Shown piece by piece: positions 15,524-24,033 of a stretch of 64,000 nucleotides of DNA; the first letter of the stretch is position 1; each line of letters opens with the position of its first letter. A program made the translations under genes and the position numbers. The notes below the pieces were generated by a model. The model worked only from the letters and a program-made list of their open reading frames with translations. It ran no database searches and had not been told where the DNA came from. This stretch comes from Ruminococcus flavefaciens ATCC 19208 (GTDB taxonomy: Bacteria > Bacillota > Clostridia > Oscillospirales > Ruminococcaceae): contig NZ_KI912491.1 of NCBI RefSeq assembly GCF_000518765.1, positions 123,002-187,001 of the forward strand, given 5' to 3'.

Positions 15524-17308
15524 ATGAACAGTGAGCTTATCAGTGAGGAGCTTTACAGCGTTGGCAGAGTTGTGGTTGACAAGAGTCTGCATACTCAGAG
15601 CGGTGATGAAGCCTTTTACACTTTTTTCGGAAATGACGTTACTTATTCCATAAGGCGTACCATTGACGATGAGGACTATCCGCGGCTTATGGAATGCATT
15701 GAAAAAGTGTCTGTGGGCGAAGTTCGCAGGACGGTCATACGCATGAAAGGCATCAGCGGCGAATACCGCTGGATACTTGCGGCTGTTCGTTTTTTCGGAG
15801 CAGGTGAAGCAGAGCCTCTTTACTCCATAACCTTCAGCGATGTGCTGTCTCTTGAGCCGCTGGCATACAGCCGTGAGAGCAAGGCTGCTGAATACAGAAA
15901 TGTACTCAGCCTTATCTCGGACCTTGCCTTTGAATACAGCTTCGAGACAAAGCGCATACGCATATATATGTTTGAGTGCTTCCGTGAGATAGTCCTGCTT
16001 GACGAGGAGCTTGAAAAATGGCGCAGCGACGCTATAGAATCAGGTTATATCCTGACAAGATACATCGAGACCTTCAATGCCCTGTGCAGAGATATCAGGA
16101 GCGGAGTATACCGTTTTGATTATGAACTGGAAACATCAATGTTCACCGAGGGCAAGAACCGTGAGACCTGCCTTTTCAGGGGCATAACCCGTTATGATAT
16201 GCCCGATGTGAAAAAGGTCAGCGGAATCATATCCGTGGTCAATTCACGCAGCAAGGTAAAGGACGTAAATCTTGCTCTTGAAGCAAATAAGGATTCGCTT
16301 TCGGGACTTCTCAACAAACGTGCGGTCACTTCATTTACTCAGGAGATGCTTGCGGAAAAGCCTGCATATAACGTCAATCTTGTAATACTCGATATCGATG
16401 ATTTTACAGATATAAACAACGGCTTCGGACACCTTTTCGGAGATGAGGTCATATACAAGGTGGCTTCAATAATCAGGTCTGCAATAGGTTCACGGGGGAT
16501 AGCAGGAAGAATAAGCGGAAGCGGCTTCCTTATCGCACTTGAAAATATCCGCGATGAAGAAGAGCTCCGAGGTATACTCCGCGCCATAAGGACTAATACG
16601 GAGTTTGCTTTTGCGGACAGATCCGAGAAACTCCGCCTTACCTGTTCAATGGGAGTAGCTACATATCCCGTAGACAGCGAAAGCTATGACGAGCTTTTCA
16701 TGCAGGCGGATAAGGCTCTGTATATCGCCAAGGAAAAGGGTCAGAACCGCTATGTCATCTACGATATCAACAAGCACGGACCTGTAGAAAAGGATATGGA
16801 AAACAAAATAGCCTTCCTCAGCGGAAAAGGCGAGGCTTCCGAAAAGCTTGGCTTTGTGAGCGGACTTGCGGAAAATCTTGTACTGGGCAGGATACCTGAT
16901 ATTTCGGTGCTTCTTGAGCAGGTGCGTTCACAGTTCGGCATAGATGATATATGCGTATTCTCTGGCAGCGATATGGGACTTATGCTGAGCTGCGGAAATG
17001 CCGCATCAAGAAATGCAGCGTATCTCCTTGAAAATAATTATACTGATCGCTTTTCGGGTGACGGAATATTCGTCATAGACAATGTGAACGAGCTTGAAGG
17101 CAGAGACGACAACGCCTTTGAAAAGCTTGCCGAGCAGAATATAGGCGGAGCAGTTCAGTATCTTATGACAGATGACAGCATTATAAAGGGCATGATATCA
17201 TTCTGTTATGTCGGCCGTTTCAAAAAATGGTCGGTAGCGGATATAAATTATTTTGCCGTTATCGGCAGAACTATATCCGCTCTTCTCAAAAAACAGGCTT
17301 ATATCTGA
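15524..17308 (+). CDS. Degenerate GGDEF-domain sensor protein
   Basis: A 594-residue cytoplasmic protein. An N-terminal PAS-like region (residues 1-95, with GISGEYRWILAAVRFF) is followed by a second sensor-like region. A GGDEF domain spans about 255-425 (DSLSGLLNKRAV, LDIDDFTDINNGFGHLFGDE, ADKALYIAKEKGQNR), and a GAF-like C-terminus of about 150 residues follows. The signature is changed to RISGSGF, so the catalytic GGDEF residues are lost, and no RxxD inhibitory site is visible. It probably binds but does not make cyclic dinucleotide, or it is a scaffold. Confidence 0.85.
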   Translation: MNSELISEELYSVGRVVVDKSLHTQSGDEAFYTFFGNDVTYSIRRTIDDEDYPRLMECIEKVSVGEVRRTVIRMKGISGEYRWILAAVRFFGAGEAEPLYSITFSDVLSLEPLAYSRESKAAEYRNVLSLISDLAFEYSFETKRIRIYMFECFREIVLLDEELEKWRSDAIESGYILTRYIETFNALCRDIRSGVYRFDYELETSMFTEGKNRETCLFRGITRYDMPDVKKVSGIISVVNSRSKVKDVNLALEANKDSLSGLLNKRAVTSFTQEMLAEKPAYNVNLVILDIDDFTDINNGFGHLFGDEVIYKVASIIRSAIGSRGIAGRISGSGFLIALENIRDEEELRGILRAIRTNTEFAFADRSEKLRLTCSMGVATYPVDSESYDELFMQADKALYIAKEKGQNRYVIYDINKHGPVEKDMENKIAFLSGKGEASEKLGFVSGLAENLVLGRIPDISVLLEQVRSQFGIDDICVFSGSDMGLMLSCGNAASRNAAYLLENNYTDRFSGDGIFVIDNVNELEGRDDNAFEKLAEQNIGGAVQYLMTDDSIIKGMISFCYVGRFKKWSVADINYFAVIGRTISALLKKQAYI

Positions 17309-17440
17309 TTTGTATTGGATATTACTTACTAAAAACGTACAACTCAATTGTGCAAGCATACGAAATTTTGCCGAAAGTGCAACAAAATGGCTTCCTGAAG
17401 CGACTTATATAGTAGAAATACTTTTTATAGGGGTGATACC

Positions 17441-17968
17441 ATGGAACGTACATTAACTGCATTTTCGGCTATTATTCTTCTCATAGGCTGCTGCACGGGC
17501 TGCGGCAGAAACATAAAAACATCAAAAATAAAGATCCCCGATATAGCTTTTTTGTATTACAAAAGCTCCGATGGGCTTCTGACAAGCAAATTCTGTGACA
17601 AAAACGGCAATTGCTACAGTGTATTGTCCGATGATATCAATTATCTAAGGCCTGATGAGCTTATGGAAAGATTTTCGGACGGCAGCCTTGAAAACGATAT
17701 AAAGCTGGTAAAGACCTGTGACAAGGAAGAGCTTGAAAAAATGTACAGCAAGTTTGCTGGGGCTTTGGATCAGGAAAATATCGGACTTATCCAGCCTGAG
17801 GTACTGCCTGCTGTGGAGGCACCGTCAATGTCGTGGTATGGGGTATATTACGATGAAAACGGTGCTGCGGAAAAAATATGCATACATGAAAATAAATGTA
17901 TGACAGGCATAAATTCGGGAAATAATGATATAAACGACGTTTACAGATGGCTTTCTGATAAATTGTAA
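17441..17968 (+). CDS. Putative lipoprotein of unknown function
   Basis: A 175-residue protein with a short signal peptide ending in a cysteine-rich lipobox (LLIGCCTGC, about residue 20). The remaining 150 residues are mixed and acidic with no family I recognise. Fragments include YYKSSDGLLTSKFCDKNG and MSWYGVYYDENG. The ribosome-binding site AGGGGTG precedes ATG 17441. The gene ends ten bases before the CIRCE hairpin, which may also terminate it. Confidence 0.6.
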   Translation: MERTLTAFSAIILLIGCCTGCGRNIKTSKIKIPDIAFLYYKSSDGLLTSKFCDKNGNCYSVLSDDINYLRPDELMERFSDGSLENDIKLVKTCDKEELEKMYSKFAGALDQENIGLIQPEVLPAVEAPSMSWYGVYYDENGAAEKICIHENKCMTGINSGNNDINDVYRWLSDKL

Positions 17969-17977
17969 AGAAGAAAA

Positions 17978-18004
17978 TTAGCACTCTCACATCGAGAGTG
18001 CTAA
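17978..18004 (+). promoter_or_regulatory. CIRCE operator (HrcA site) upstream of hsp20
   Basis: A perfect CIRCE: TTAGCACTC, nine bases, GAGTGCTAA, flanked by A and T runs. HrcA binds this inverted repeat to repress heat-shock genes in Firmicutes. It lies 177 bases before the hsp20 start and also forms a terminator-like hairpin behind the lipoprotein gene. I could not fix a -35/-10 pair with confidence. Confidence 0.93.
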
Positions 18005-18181
18005 TTTTCATTATACTTTCACAATGTTGTGATATTTCTTTCAAAAAACGGCAGTATCATATAGACAATGAAACGAAAGGAAGCGATACCAATGGAAAGT
18101 GCATATAATGAGGTAAACTGCATAGGATAAATATGAGGTCTGTCAGAGGGACAGGCAAATAAGAATTTGGAGGTATGGATC

Positions 18182-18607
18182 ATGTATGGACTTACACCTT
18201 TCGGCGGCACAGGCTTTGGTCTGTGGGACGCATTCAATGACTTTGACAAAAACTTCTTCGGCAGCAATATGCCGATAAACAACTGCCGTACAGATATCCG
18301 TGATGACGGAGACAAGTACGTTATGGAGTCGGAGCTCCCGGGCTTCGACAAGGAAGATATCAAGCTCGATATCAACGGCTCGCAGCTTACTATAGCGGCT
18401 GAGCACAGCACTTCCAATGATGAAAAGGACGACAAGGGCAATTATATCCGCCGCGAGCGCAGTTTCGGCTCGTACAGGAGAAGCTTCGATATCGGAGATG
18501 TAAATACCGATGCGGTAAGCGCAGAGTACAAGAATGGAATACTGACCATTGAGCTGCCGAAGAAAGCTCCCGAAGCTCCTGTCGCAAAAAGACTCGAAAT
18601 CAAGTAA
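18182..18607 (+). CDS. hsp20: Small heat-shock protein (Hsp20/alpha-crystallin)
   Basis: A 141-residue chaperone that holds unfolding proteins. The alpha-crystallin domain covers about residues 35-130: ESELPGFDKEDIKLDI, RRERSFGSYRRSF, and AEYKNGILTIELPKK with the A-x-x-x-G-x-L signature. The start ATG 18182 has TTTGGAGGT 8 bases upstream; the in-frame TTG at 18167 overlaps that site. The CIRCE element upstream implies HrcA-controlled heat induction. Confidence 0.95.
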   Translation: MYGLTPFGGTGFGLWDAFNDFDKNFFGSNMPINNCRTDIRDDGDKYVMESELPGFDKEDIKLDINGSQLTIAAEHSTSNDEKDDKGNYIRRERSFGSYRRSFDIGDVNTDAVSAEYKNGILTIELPKKAPEAPVAKRLEIK

Positions 18608-18639
18608 AGGCAAGCCTGCCATAATATAACACACACTTT

Positions 18640-18678
18640 GAGCCATGAAGAACCATAACTCTTCATGGCTCTTTTTTT
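18640..18678 (+). terminator. Terminator of hsp20
   Basis: GAGCCATGAAG pairs with CTTCATGGCTC around a 10-base loop, then seven T. Confidence 0.92.
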
Positions 18679-18681
18679 ATT

Positions 18682-18880
18682 AGTGATTAGTGATCAGTAG
18701 TGGAGCCCGCCCAACAGGCACCGCGACCCTCTGTCCTTCGGACATCTCCCTACACTGTAGGAAGTAACCCTGTACTACAGGGAGTCACCCTCGGGTTCCC
18801 GACTGTGATGATGTGCATATTACGGGAGGGCTACTTACTACTCTCTACTCACTAAACGCCGTGCTTTGCGTGGCGTTTAT
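18682..18880 (+). repeat. Intergenic palindromic element D
   Basis: Imperfect outer arms made of repetitive TTAGTGATTAGTGATCAGTAG (18681 on) and CTACTTACTACTCTCTACT (18831 on) enclose several small hairpins (GTCCTTCGGAC, CCTACACTGTAGG, CCCTGTACTACAGGG). A further hairpin, AAACGCC...GGCGTTT, follows. No gene is seen in this 410-base gap between hsp20 and the HAD gene. Confidence 0.65.
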
Positions 18881-18951
18881 GCATGATTAACATTCAAGGG
18901 GGCTGAATTCCGTCGGAATGTACAAATCTAATAAATTATAACAATAAATTC

Positions 18952-18980
18952 TTCACTTTTAAGTTGAAATATGTTATAAT
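18952..18980 (+). promoter_or_regulatory. Promoter of the HAD phosphatase gene
   Basis: TTCACT (18952-18957), 17 bases, TATAAT (18975-18980), 37 bases before the TTG start. Confidence 0.65.
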
Positions 18981-19017
18981 ACCTTTATGAGTATCTATCG
19001 GAGGTGACCGGCTAAAA

Positions 19018-19839
19018 TTGAAGAGGCTCTACATTACAGACCTTGACGGTACGCTTCTTGATACCGATGGGAAGATAAGCAAAAAAACAGCAGGTATACT
19101 GAACGGACTTATCGGTAAAGGCATTTACTTCACCTTTGCCACAGCAAGGTCGGTATATTCTGCAAAGCCTATAACATCGGCTGTAAATGTGAATGTCCCG
19201 TGCATACTTATGAACGGTGTCAGCATATATGACCTGAAGGACGACTGCTATATCAAAAACGAGTACATACCCGTAAGTGCTTCGGCACAGATAACCGAAG
19301 CCTTTAATAAAGCAGGAGCTGAGTGCTTCATGTACCGCTTCAATAACGGGGTGCTGACCTGTTATTACACCGAAATAACCAGCCGTGTGATGAAGGCTTT
19401 TGCAGAGGTGCGGAAAAACAACTACCACAAGCCCTATGTGCAGTGCAGCTCGCTGCTTGAAGCTGCCGATGATATGACCATATATTATACGGCACTCACC
19501 GATTACGAGAAGCTTATTCCCGTAAAGGAAACTATCGACAGCATGGAAGATGCAGACTGTGCATTCTATAAGGATACCTACACAGGAAAGTGGTTTTTGG
19601 AGGCGTTTTCAGCAAAAGCATCTAAGGCAAACGGTATACGCTTCCTGCGCGAGAGGTACGGCTTTGATGAAGTCGTGGCTTTTGGTGATAATCTCAACGA
19701 CCTGCCTATGTTCGAGCAGGCTGATATAAAAATTGCAGTAGGCAATGCAAGAGAAGAGGTAAAGGCTGCCGCAGACCATATCATCGGTACTAACGATGAG
19801 GACGGCGTTGCACGGTGGCTGCGTGATGAATTAAGTTGA
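19018..19839 (+). CDS. HAD-superfamily hydrolase, Cof/YidA type
   Basis: A 273-residue phosphatase with HAD motif I ITDLDGTLLD at the N-terminus, a C2B-type cap, and motif IV FGDNLNDLPMFEQA followed by AVGNA. The family removes phosphate from sugar or cofactor phosphates. The start is TTG 19018 behind a strong GGAGGTGA. The final codons (LS and TGA stop) lie inside the following palindromic element. Confidence 0.9.
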   Translation: MKRLYITDLDGTLLDTDGKISKKTAGILNGLIGKGIYFTFATARSVYSAKPITSAVNVNVPCILMNGVSIYDLKDDCYIKNEYIPVSASAQITEAFNKAGAECFMYRFNNGVLTCYYTEITSRVMKAFAEVRKNNYHKPYVQCSSLLEAADDMTIYYTALTDYEKLIPVKETIDSMEDADCAFYKDTYTGKWFLEAFSAKASKANGIRFLRERYGFDEVVAFGDNLNDLPMFEQADIKIAVGNAREEVKAAADHIIGTNDEDGVARWLRDELS

Positions 19840-19951
19840 GAGTTGAAAGTTGAGAATTGAGAGTTAATGTGTTCGCTGCGCTCACATTATTTGAATAATG
19901 CCGCCGCAGGCGGCACCATAACTGTCAACTCTAAACTCTCCACTCTCAACT
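19834..19951 (+). repeat. Intergenic palindromic element E
   Basis: Two 32-base arms (19834-19865 and 19920-19951), mostly made of GAGAGTTGA-like steps, pair at 27 of 32 positions. They enclose two hairpins (GTG...CAC and GCCGCCGCAGGCGGC). The left arm contains the stop codon of the HAD gene. Confidence 0.8.
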
Positions 19952-19995
19952 GACATAGATATGATAATCTTTAACATGAAAGGAAAATACATAAA

Positions 19996-21726
19996 ATGAA
20001 GAAATTAATGCTTGGAAACGAAGCTTTTGCAAGAGGCTTATATGAAGCGGGCTGCCGCGTCGTATCAAGCTATCCGGGTACTCCTTCAACTGAGATAACT
20101 GAGGAAGTTGCAAAGTACGACGAGGTCTACGCAGAGTGGGCTCCTAACGAAAAGGTCGCTATGGAGACTGCTCTCGGAGCTTCTATAGCTGGCGCAAGAA
20201 GCTTCTGCGGAATGAAGCACGTTGGTCTCAACGTTGCTGCTGATCCGCTCTATACAGCAGGATACACAGGCGTAAATGCAGGTATGGTCATCGCAGTTGC
20301 CGATGATCAGGGAATGCATTCCTCTCAGAACGAGCAGGACAGCCGTCACCATGCTATTGCTTCGAAGGTGCCGATGCTTGAACCCTCGGACTCTACAGAA
20401 TGTAAGGAGTTCGTCAAGCTTGCTTTCGAGCTTTCTGAGCAGTTTGACGCACCTTTTATAGTAAGAATGTCCACAAGAGTTGCTCACTCACAGAGCATCG
20501 TTGAAATGGAGGAGCGCAATGACCTTCCTCTCAAGGACTACGAAAAGACACCGAGCAAGTTCGTTATGATGCCTGCTTACGCAAAGGGCAGACACGTATT
20601 CGTTGAAGAGCGTACAAAGAAGCTCATCGAGTATGCTGAGACAACTCCTCTCAACAGAGTCGAGATATCGGACAAGGCTGAATTCGGCGTTATCACAAAC
20701 GGCGCTGCTTATCAGTACGTAAAGGAAGCTCTCGGCGACAAGGCTTCCGTACTAAAACTCGGTATGGTAAATCCTCTCCCTGTAAAGCTTATTCAGGACT
20801 TCGCAAAGAAGTACGAGCAGGTATACGTTATCGAGGAGCTTGACGGCATTATCGAAGAGCACTGCCGCAACATCGGCGTGAACAATGTAAAGGGCAAGGA
20901 GATATTCGGCTATATCGGCGAACTTCCTCAGTCTGTTATCGCAGAAAAGCTTCTCGGCGAGAAGAAGGATTACGCTGAGCTTGACGAGAATATCCCTGTA
21001 CGTCCTCCTGTAATGTGCGCAGGATGTCCTCACAGAGGTCTGTTCTACTGTCTGAAGAAGCTGGGCGTTACAGTATCGGGCGATATCGGCTGCTACACTC
21101 TCGGAGCTGCTGCACCTCTCAACGCTATTGATACAACTATCTGCATGGGTGCTTCCATTTCGGGACTTCACGGCTTCAACAAGGCAAGAGGAACTGAGTC
21201 CGAGCACAAGACAGTTGCAGTTATCGGTGATTCCACATTCATGCACAGCGGTATGACAGGCCTTGTAAATATCGCTTACAATAATTCAAATTCTACAGTT
21301 ATCATTCTCGATAACTCTATCACAGGTATGACAGGTCATCAGCAGAACCCGACTACAGGTAAGAACCTCAAGGGCGATCCTGCTGCGGCTGTAAATCTTG
21401 AGGAGCTCTGCAAGGCTATCGGTATCAAGCGTGTTCGTGTAACCGACCCGTACAAGCTTGCCGAGACAGAGGCTGCTATCAAGGAGGAGCTTGCTGCTGA
21501 CGAGGCTTCGGTTATTATTTCCCGCCGCCCATGCGCACTTCTCAAGTACGTTAAGCACAATCCGCCTGTAAAGGTGAACCATGACAAGTGCGTAGGCTGT
21601 AAGCAGTGTATGAAGCTGGGATGTCCTGCTATCTCGATGCGTGACGGCAAGGCAGTAGTTGACCATACTCTCTGCGTAGGCTGCGGCATATGTCAGGAGC
21701 AGTGTAAGATCGGAGCTATTGAATAA
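19996..21726 (+). CDS. iorA: Indolepyruvate ferredoxin oxidoreductase, alpha subunit
   Basis: A 576-residue thiamine-diphosphate enzyme. IorA-type N-terminus (LMLGNEAFARGLYEAG, SSYPGTPSTEI), TPP region GDIGCYTLG, GDSTFMHSG and NNSITGMTG. Two C-terminal 4Fe-4S motifs follow: CVGCKQCMKLGCP and CVGCGICQEQCK. With IorB it decarboxylates aryl pyruvates from aromatic amino acids to aryl-acyl-CoA and reduces ferredoxin. The partner iorB lies 1.6 kb downstream behind three unrelated genes, which is unusual. Confidence 0.96.
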   Translation: MKKLMLGNEAFARGLYEAGCRVVSSYPGTPSTEITEEVAKYDEVYAEWAPNEKVAMETALGASIAGARSFCGMKHVGLNVAADPLYTAGYTGVNAGMVIAVADDQGMHSSQNEQDSRHHAIASKVPMLEPSDSTECKEFVKLAFELSEQFDAPFIVRMSTRVAHSQSIVEMEERNDLPLKDYEKTPSKFVMMPAYAKGRHVFVEERTKKLIEYAETTPLNRVEISDKAEFGVITNGAAYQYVKEALGDKASVLKLGMVNPLPVKLIQDFAKKYEQVYVIEELDGIIEEHCRNIGVNNVKGKEIFGYIGELPQSVIAEKLLGEKKDYAELDENIPVRPPVMCAGCPHRGLFYCLKKLGVTVSGDIGCYTLGAAAPLNAIDTTICMGASISGLHGFNKARGTESEHKTVAVIGDSTFMHSGMTGLVNIAYNNSNSTVIILDNSITGMTGHQQNPTTGKNLKGDPAAAVNLEELCKAIGIKRVRVTDPYKLAETEAAIKEELAADEASVIISRRPCALLKYVKHNPPVKVNHDKCVGCKQCMKLGCPAISMRDGKAVVDHTLCVGCGICQEQCKIGAIE

Positions 21727-21739
21727 GCAGAACTAAGAT

Positions 21740-21830
21740 CTAAGAACTGAGTAGGGAACGCCGCCCTCGGCGTTCAGAATGCAATGCAGCATAAGTGCAC
21801 TGTAGGGGACGGCGTCTTCGACGTCCCGTG
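21740..21830 (+). repeat. Intergenic element F: two hairpins with GTAGGG cores
   Basis: GTAGGGAACGCCG-CCCT-CGGCGTTC (21751-21775), then TGTAGGGGAC...GTCCCGTG (21801-21830), preceded by AACTAAGATCTAAGAACT. It sits directly behind iorA. Confidence 0.65.
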
Positions 21831-21884
21831 TTTTCGGACGATATTCAAATCATTATAAGACGCACTAACAGACGAGGTATTACT

Positions 21885-22112
21885 ATGAAGATAAGGAAAA
21901 TAAACTGTCCCTACTGCAATATTATGATGAAGTACATAGGTACAAAACGTATACAGCTCGGAAAAAGCGGTTTGATATTCGAGCATCTCGATCAGTGGGC
22001 ATCGGGTGCTCTTACAGTAAGCATATACGAATGTCCCGAATGTGCAAAGCTTGAGTTTTTCAGATTTAAGAAAACAAAGAGGAAAAAAGATGATACAGTT
22101 ACCAATATATGA
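21885..22112 (+). CDS. Small zinc-ribbon protein
   Basis: A 75-residue protein with two CxxC knuckles (CPYCN near the start, CPEC at about 55) and a basic tail (KKTKRKKD). It resembles the nucleic-acid-binding zinc ribbons common in clostridia; no named function. ATG 21885 was chosen over an upstream ATG because GACGAGGTATT precedes it. Its end overlaps the next gene by 23 bases. Confidence 0.75.
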   Translation: MKIRKINCPYCNIMMKYIGTKRIQLGKSGLIFEHLDQWASGALTVSIYECPECAKLEFFRFKKTKRKKDDTVTNI

Positions 22113-22485
22113 GGAGTTCGCACGTTGGCTGGACGACCTTCTCGAAAATAACGATATGCCTGAGGAGACTAAGGCTTTCTGCTTTAATCTCTATGAGGAG
22201 TCCGATGAGGACCATATCTACGGAGCGCAGCTCATAGCCGCAGGGGAGTTCGATCCCGATGACAAGGACGGCGACTGGGCTTGCGAAGAGGTGTGGAGCA
22301 GCGGAGAGAATATCTTTACAGTTGATACCTCAGATGAGGACGATACAGGGTGGAACCATGCGCTTGAGCTGTTTAAGGAAATGGCTGAAGAATACATGAA
22401 AAACGGCAAATACTCAGAGATACTCAAGGGGGCTAAGGGCACTGCCATCGGTTTTGTCGATGGCGAGCTTGAAATGCTGTCCTGA
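22090..22485 (+). CDS. Acidic protein of unknown function
   Basis: A 131-residue, strongly acidic cytoplasmic protein without signal peptide or membrane helix. Features: PEETKAFCFNLYEE, a DEDDTGW segment, and a C-terminal KGAKGTAIGFVDGELEML. I do not recognise the family. It overlaps the zinc-ribbon gene by 23 bases, and ATG 22090 has GAGGAAAAA upstream, so the two are likely translated together. Confidence 0.7.
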   Translation: MIQLPIYEEFARWLDDLLENNDMPEETKAFCFNLYEESDEDHIYGAQLIAAGEFDPDDKDGDWACEEVWSSGENIFTVDTSDEDDTGWNHALELFKEMAEEYMKNGKYSEILKGAKGTAIGFVDGELEMLS

Positions 22486-22513
22486 GCATTTGATCGTTGG
22501 GAGGATATGAAAA

Positions 22514-23299
22514 ATGGATGATTTAATGACCGGTATCGGAAATTCCAACGGAATGGACGATATAAGCAATATGAATGCACTCGCTCAGCAGGCGGCTGAG
22601 GAGGCAAATAAACAAGCAGTGCAGGTAAGTAATAATGCCGTACAGACGGCACAGCAGTCTACAGGCTACAGCAATGCACAAAGCGGCTACGGACAGCAGT
22701 CCTCGAACAACTACAGCAGCTATGACACAAGGAGCGGTTATCCCGCATCTGATACGGTATACAGCGGCTTTAATTCCAATGAATCAAAGCTTATGCCTAT
22801 AGTTAAAGGCGTACTTGGAGCTGTTATAGGTGCTATTCCGGGTATTCTGCTTATAATCCTTGTTGCAAGAATGGGATTTGTTGCTTCGGTATGCGGAGCT
22901 GTAATGGCATTGGGTATTTTCTTCGGATATACCATAATGACTAAAAACAGTGATCTCGAAGAAAAAACAGGTCTGATAATATGTGCGGTAGTTATGGTGT
23001 TAGGTATTTATTTTGCAGTAAGAACATCATGGTGTCTGGAAGTATCATCTATCCTGCAAGATAAGCTTGGCGTAGAGGCAGGAAGTCTGAGTTATGAACA
23101 AAGTGAGTTTTTGTACGAATTGATAGGCGTCAGAGATGTATCATTCTCAGATGTATCAGCAGATTTCAGTACATTGCTTGAAAAGTGTGACTGCAAGGGC
23201 TCGTTCATCAGGTCACTGCTTGAAAACATTGGTTTCGCAGCACTTGGCGGTTTCGGAATGTTTGCAAAGTTTGCCGGAATGGGCAGCAGTAAATTCTAA
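22514..23299 (+). CDS. Membrane protein with Gln/Ser-rich N-terminus
   Basis: A 261-residue protein. The first 95 residues are low complexity (QQAAEEANKQAV, YSNAQSGYGQQSSNNYSSY) and probably disordered. Three hydrophobic segments then follow between about 100 and 175 (GVLGAVIGAIPGILLIILVA, a glycine-rich helix, IICAVVMVLGIYFAV). A mixed region and a Gly/Phe-rich C-terminus (AALGGFGMFAKFAGMG) complete it. No family recognised. It lies in the three-gene block between iorA and iorB. Confidence 0.65.
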   Translation: MDDLMTGIGNSNGMDDISNMNALAQQAAEEANKQAVQVSNNAVQTAQQSTGYSNAQSGYGQQSSNNYSSYDTRSGYPASDTVYSGFNSNESKLMPIVKGVLGAVIGAIPGILLIILVARMGFVASVCGAVMALGIFFGYTIMTKNSDLEEKTGLIICAVVMVLGIYFAVRTSWCLEVSSILQDKLGVEAGSLSYEQSEFLYELIGVRDVSFSDVSADFSTLLEKCDCKGSFIRSLLENIGFAALGGFGMFAKFAGMGSSKF

Positions 23300-23326
23300 T
23301 AATAATCTATTAAGGAGTAATATAAA

Positions 23327-23902
23327 ATGGAAACAAAATCTATTATGATCGTAGGTGTCGGCGGACAGGGTTCGCTGCTCGCTTCGAGGCTTCTGGGAAA
23401 TGTGCTTCTTGCACAGGGCTATGACGTAAAGGTCAGCGAGGTACACGGAATGTCGCAGAGAGGCGGCTCGGTCGTAACATATGTAAAGTATGGTGATAAG
23501 GTATACTCACCTGTAATAGAAAAGGGCGAGGCTGATGCAGTTATCTCCTTTGAGCTTCTTGAGGCTGCAAGATGTCTGCCATACCTCAAAAAAGGCGGCA
23601 AGCTCATAACCTCAACACAGCAGATCGATCCTATGCCTGTTATCACAGGTGCTGCACAGTATCCCGAGAACCTTGTTGAAAAGCTCAGGGCAGCAGGTGC
23701 GGAGATCGTTGCAGTTGACGCGCTTTCACTGGCTGAGCAGGCAGGTACTGCAAAGGCTTCAAACGTAGTTCTTATGGGCGTACTTGCTTCACGTATGGAT
23801 TATCCCGATGAGCTCTGGCAGAAGGCACTTGAACAGTGCGTACCGCCTAAGTTCCTCGAACTCAACAAGAAGGCTTTCGAGCTGGGTAAAGCAGCTAAGT
23901 AA
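23327..23902 (+). CDS. iorB: Indolepyruvate ferredoxin oxidoreductase, beta subunit
   Basis: A 191-residue gamma-domain subunit: IMIVGVGGQGSLLASRLLG, SEVHGMSQRGGSVVTYV (typical for IorB), and VVLMGVLA. It pairs with IorA to form the oxidoreductase. A good ribosome-binding site (AAGGAG) precedes ATG 23327. It is followed by element G and then paaK, the usual partner. Confidence 0.95.
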   Translation: METKSIMIVGVGGQGSLLASRLLGNVLLAQGYDVKVSEVHGMSQRGGSVVTYVKYGDKVYSPVIEKGEADAVISFELLEAARCLPYLKKGGKLITSTQQIDPMPVITGAAQYPENLVEKLRAAGAEIVAVDALSLAEQAGTAKASNVVLMGVLASRMDYPDELWQKALEQCVPPKFLELNKKAFELGKAAK

Positions 23903-23911
23903 TAAGAGCAA

Positions 23912-24015
23912 AGAACTTAGAACTAAGAGCTAAGTATGAGTGAATATTATCCGCCCATACTAAGAGTTTAGAAATAATTAATCTGAGATCTTAGATCTAA
24001 GATCTTAGATCTAAG
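23912..24015 (+). repeat. Intergenic element G with AGATCTTAGATCTA duplication
   Basis: AACTTAGAACTAAGAGCTAAG (23913 on) and TACTAAGAGTTTAG form imperfect arms around TATTATCCGCCC. A 14-base unit AGATCTTAGATCTA is then repeated exactly twice (23986-24013). It lies between iorB and paaK. Confidence 0.65.
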
Positions 24016-24033
24016 AAAAGGAGTCGAAGTCCA

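Noticed and set aside
18092..18130. Leader peptide of 12 codons before hsp20 with AAAGGAAG upstream
   Set aside because: Short frames with a chance ribosome site are frequent, and it has no codon or residue pattern that suggests attenuation.
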